A DNA stretch of 47,922 nucleotides. Origin: Scedosporium boydii (lineage: Eukaryota > Ascomycota > Sordariomycetes > Microascales > Microascaceae). A program made the translations under genes and the position numbers. The notes below the pieces were generated by a model, which was not told the DNA's origin, ran no database searches, and worked only from the letters and a program-made list of their open reading frames with translations. This document shows, piece by piece, positions 45,112-47,922 of the stretch. The DNA is taken from contig NJFT01000282.1 of the NCBI GenBank assembly GCA_002221725.1, forward strand, positions 1 to 47,922, given 5' to 3'. How positions within the stretch are numbered: the stretch's first letter is position 1; every line of letters begins with the position of its first letter.

Positions 45112-46549
45112 ATGGAGGAGGATAGAGCTCAGGTTGATCTCGGCATTGCCGCCGATATCGAGGCCGCCCAATTCCCAGAATCCACTATCCCGGCTCCCGC
45201 CCCGGCCCAGGCAGCGGAATCTTCAACCCCACCATTAAAACAGCCCAAGAAGAGGTTTATTGGAAGAAGAGCGGCAGATGCGGCGGCGAAATCCGATCAG
45301 ACTGCGAGTGGTGCAGCTTCAGAGAGAACCGATGTGCAGAGTATGCGGGATCTTCCTAATAGCAAGCTCGATCCCTTCCACTAATCAAGCTGCTTTAGAG
45401 GCGGGCCCCCGTAGGATGCCGCGGCTCCTAAACCAAGTCCCGAAGGACATCCTCGAGGATCCGGCTCTCAATAGCGCGATATCCCTCCTCCCATCCAACT
45501 ACAGTTTCGAAATCCACAAGACTATACACCGAATCCGCACCTTAAATGCGAAGAGGGTTGCGTTGCAGATGCCGGAAGGCCTGTTACTCTTCGCAACCAC
45601 CATATCAGATATTCTCACTCAGTTCTGTCCGGGTGTTGAGACACTCATAATGGGAGACGTGACATATGGCGCATGCTGTATAGATGATTACACGGCGAGA
45701 GCCTTGGGCTGCGATCTCCTGGTGCACTATGCGCACAGTTGCCTGATCCCAATCGACGTCACGCAGATCAAGACGCTCTATGTCTTCGTGGACATAACGA
45801 TCGATACCGCGCATCTCGTCGCGAGCCTGGAACGGAACTTTTCTACTGGCAAGACCATTGCCATAGTCGGCACTATCCAGTTCAACGCGACGATACACGG
45901 TGTTAAGAAGACCTTGGAGAAGGCCGGATTTAATGTTCTTGTTCCCCAAATAGCGCCTCTCAGCAAGGGAGAAATCTTGGGCTGCACATCACCGAAGCTT
46001 AGCGAGGAGGATAAAGTGGACATGATACTCTACCTTGGTGATGGGCGCTTCCACCTCGAGAGCATCATGATTCACAATCCCACAATACCCGCGTACCGAT
46101 ACGACCCTTACTCGCGAAAGCTCACTCGAGAAGAATACGGACACGAGGAGATGAAGGATCTCCGGCGGGATGCTATCTCCACAGCCAAGAAGGCCCGAAA
46201 ATGGGGACTTATTCTCGGTTCACTTGGCAGACAAGGGAACCCTCACACGATGGGGCTCATTGAAAAGTCGTTGAGAGATAAGGGCATTCCTTGGGTCAAT
46301 CTGCTAATGAGCGAGATATTTCCTGGGAAGCTGGCCATGATGAACGATGTGGAATGCTGGGTGCAAGTTGCTTGCCCGAGGTTGAGTATCGACTGGGGAT
46401 ACGCGTTCCCGAGGCCGCTGTTAACACCCTACGAAGCTCTGGTTGCCCTTGGAGAGAAGGAGGATTGGGGCAAGGGGGTTTATCCTATGGATTATTATGG
46501 TAAGGAGGGATTGGGCCGGACGAAGCCGATAGTCGCGGCGGGATCATAA
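45112..46549 (+). CDS. DPH1: Diphthamide synthase subunit Dph1, two coding exons
   Basis: Exons are 45112-45340 and 45399-46549 around a 58-nt intron (GTATGC, CACTAATC branch site, TTTAG). The product is 459 residues. With Dph2, Dph1 is a radical enzyme that transfers the 3-amino-3-carboxypropyl group of SAM to a histidine of elongation factor 2, the first step of diphthamide synthesis in the cytosol. The three [4Fe-4S] cysteines appear in GDVTYGACC (about 169), [10 protein letters not shown] and [29 protein letters not shown] and [14 protein letters not shown] are typical of the family. The first 76 residues are Ala/Pro/Glu-rich and contain a basic patch [13 protein letters not shown]. The start is the first in-frame ATG after an upstream stop. 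Confidence 0.94.
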
Positions 46550-47922
46550 TCGAAGTGGATTGTGCAAACCAGCAATGCGTTCGCCGAACCGTTTTTCTCG
46601 TTTCTGATGTGCTTGTGTGCTTGTGTGTGGGAGAATTGCCGAATGTGTCGAAGAGATATTGGCCGCTCGTCGTTTTGCTTTGGTGGTGGTTCAGTGAACT
46701 GGGAAGTGTTCGGAAATGGTACCGACTTCTCGTCGAATGTTACTGGGTGCAGCTCCAATTGGACGAGTACGGATATCGCGTCGAGGAAACAGAAATCACA
46801 TTTTGGAATCCTTATTATGGGTGAGGGGCGAGGGATGAGGAGAGATCACGCAAGACGACATCGCCATGGCTTCATGTGTTGGGGTGTCTCCTCGGGTTGG
46901 CAATAGCGTCAAGCATGACTCAAAGCTAGCACAATATAGCGAACTACAGGAGGGTTGGGCATATTATAGGCCCCTAGAAGTTGTGAATGGCATCATCCAT
47001 TCCTTCCTCTGGGGGAGAAGCCGGCAGCCTGGGGGGATGGCACCTGAAATGGGCCGACAGTTGAAAATGCTGACGGGCGACCGAGTATACCTTATAGGGA
47101 GCAAATTGCCTCCCGGTAATCGTTGACGAACGGCGGGCGCTGGTTACAGTCAGGACAAAGCCGTGATGACTCAACTTCTCTCGACATATCCAACGACAAT
47201 GTACCGAATCGAACCGAGCGAGACGAAGCGAACGAGGCGAATCGGTCGATACGACCCGACGACAAGAGATGTAGGCCCAACCGACGGGGGCCGAACTCTT
47301 TTTGGTAGTTGGCATTATTGAATTTATTTTTTTATTATTTAATTTGATGTTGTGGTGCGGGAAATGGACTGCATTGGCGAGGCTGTGATGGTCGTGATGT
47401 TGCGTAGCCTTGTGAGAGGTACTTCCGTGGAAGACAACTGGCGAGAAAAGCTACTTAGAAATTAGGATTTGTCTCCAGGAGGTCGTTCGTTCGAAATGCG
47501 GCGTGACCTTTTTTCCCTCCATTTTTTGGTGTTTGCGCCCACAACCTTGTGATGAAGCCGGCAACACAAACCGCCGATGGAAGCCCACTGATCTTCTGGG
47601 GAACGAAACGAGCCGAGAGAGTAGGTAATTGTCGCCGGATTGAGTCAACAGCCTGCCATCTGGGATTGACCAAATGGACTTACACCGGACTAGGCGAACC
47701 ATTAAGTACAATTGTAAGGAAACTGTGAGCTTCTGGACGAGAAACGAACCACAAGCATCACCACGCAACGATTCTCAAGTAATAAGACATATATTAAATG
47801 CCAAAGAAGCCCCAAGTATGATCCCTCCAAAACGCCAATCCATGTCCATTGAGCCAGCGACCCAGCCGTAGACGCTCGCTGAGAGAAAAGGAAGAACCAG
47901 ACTCTGCCAGGAGAGTTTGAGT
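46550..47922. other. Downstream region to the window end, no supportable gene
   Basis: About 1.4 kb holds the DPH1 3' end. Short frames exist on both strands (longest 46562-46906, 46974-47315 on minus, and 47451-47768 on minus) but none has a motif. An AT-rich tract (about 47310-47345) may be a terminator or promoter-proximal element. Confidence 0.45.

Noticed and set aside
1..47922. tRNA, rRNA, CRISPR arrays and telomeric repeats
   Set aside because: I looked for GGTTCGA-type B boxes with matching A boxes, rRNA-like conserved blocks, regularly spaced repeats and TTAGGG arrays and found no convincing case by eye.

Overview
The window looks like nuclear DNA of a filamentous ascomycete (Pezizomycotina). 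Conserved eukaryotic genes are interrupted by short GT-AG introns, mostly 50-260 nt, with RCTAAC/CTAAY-like branch sites, and two gene families known from such fungi appear (a DUF6914-like protein and the RAM-pathway LRR protein Sog2). I cannot name the species from the sequence.

Left part, 1-22.2 kb, is ordinary gene space. In order it holds the 3' part of an Emi1/DUF3128 gene (+), a cytosolic HSP70 (-), a short RecQ helicase of four coding exons (+), an acidic hypothetical protein (+), a DUF6914-like protein (+) tail to tail with an APH-fold kinase (-), the 1002-residue Sog2 homologue (+), a BLOC-1 subunit 1 homologue (+) and the very-long-chain enoyl-CoA reductase Tsc13 (-). Exon joins were worked out by eye and keep the family reading frames.

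Middle part, about 22.2-42.5 kb, is a 20-kb stretch between TSC13 and RPS6 with no intact conserved gene that I recognise. It carries many TATATA-like tracts and broken coding-like segments, nearly all on the + strand: a long stop-interrupted frame (22973-24529), two degenerate copies of one short coding segment, a candidate three-exon gene (26488-27378), a P-loop frame whose conserved lysine is glutamate (27270-27686), an ankyrin-repeat frame with an in-frame stop (27749-28759), a small coiled-coil ORF (36849-37124) and a motif like the end of a Ty3/gypsy integrase core (about 38441). The P-loop and ankyrin pieces lie in tandem and could be remains of an NLR-like gene; that is inference.

Right part, 42.5-47.9 kb, returns to housekeeping genes: RPS6 (-) and CTF8 (+) share a 403-bp divergent promoter region, followed by the diphthamide gene DPH1 (+).

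The genes belong to unrelated core processes (proteostasis, DNA repair and cohesion, cell polarity, endosome traffic, lipid elongation, translation). There is no obvious secondary-metabolite cluster, CRISPR array, rRNA or tRNA gene. The most interesting part is the middle island.
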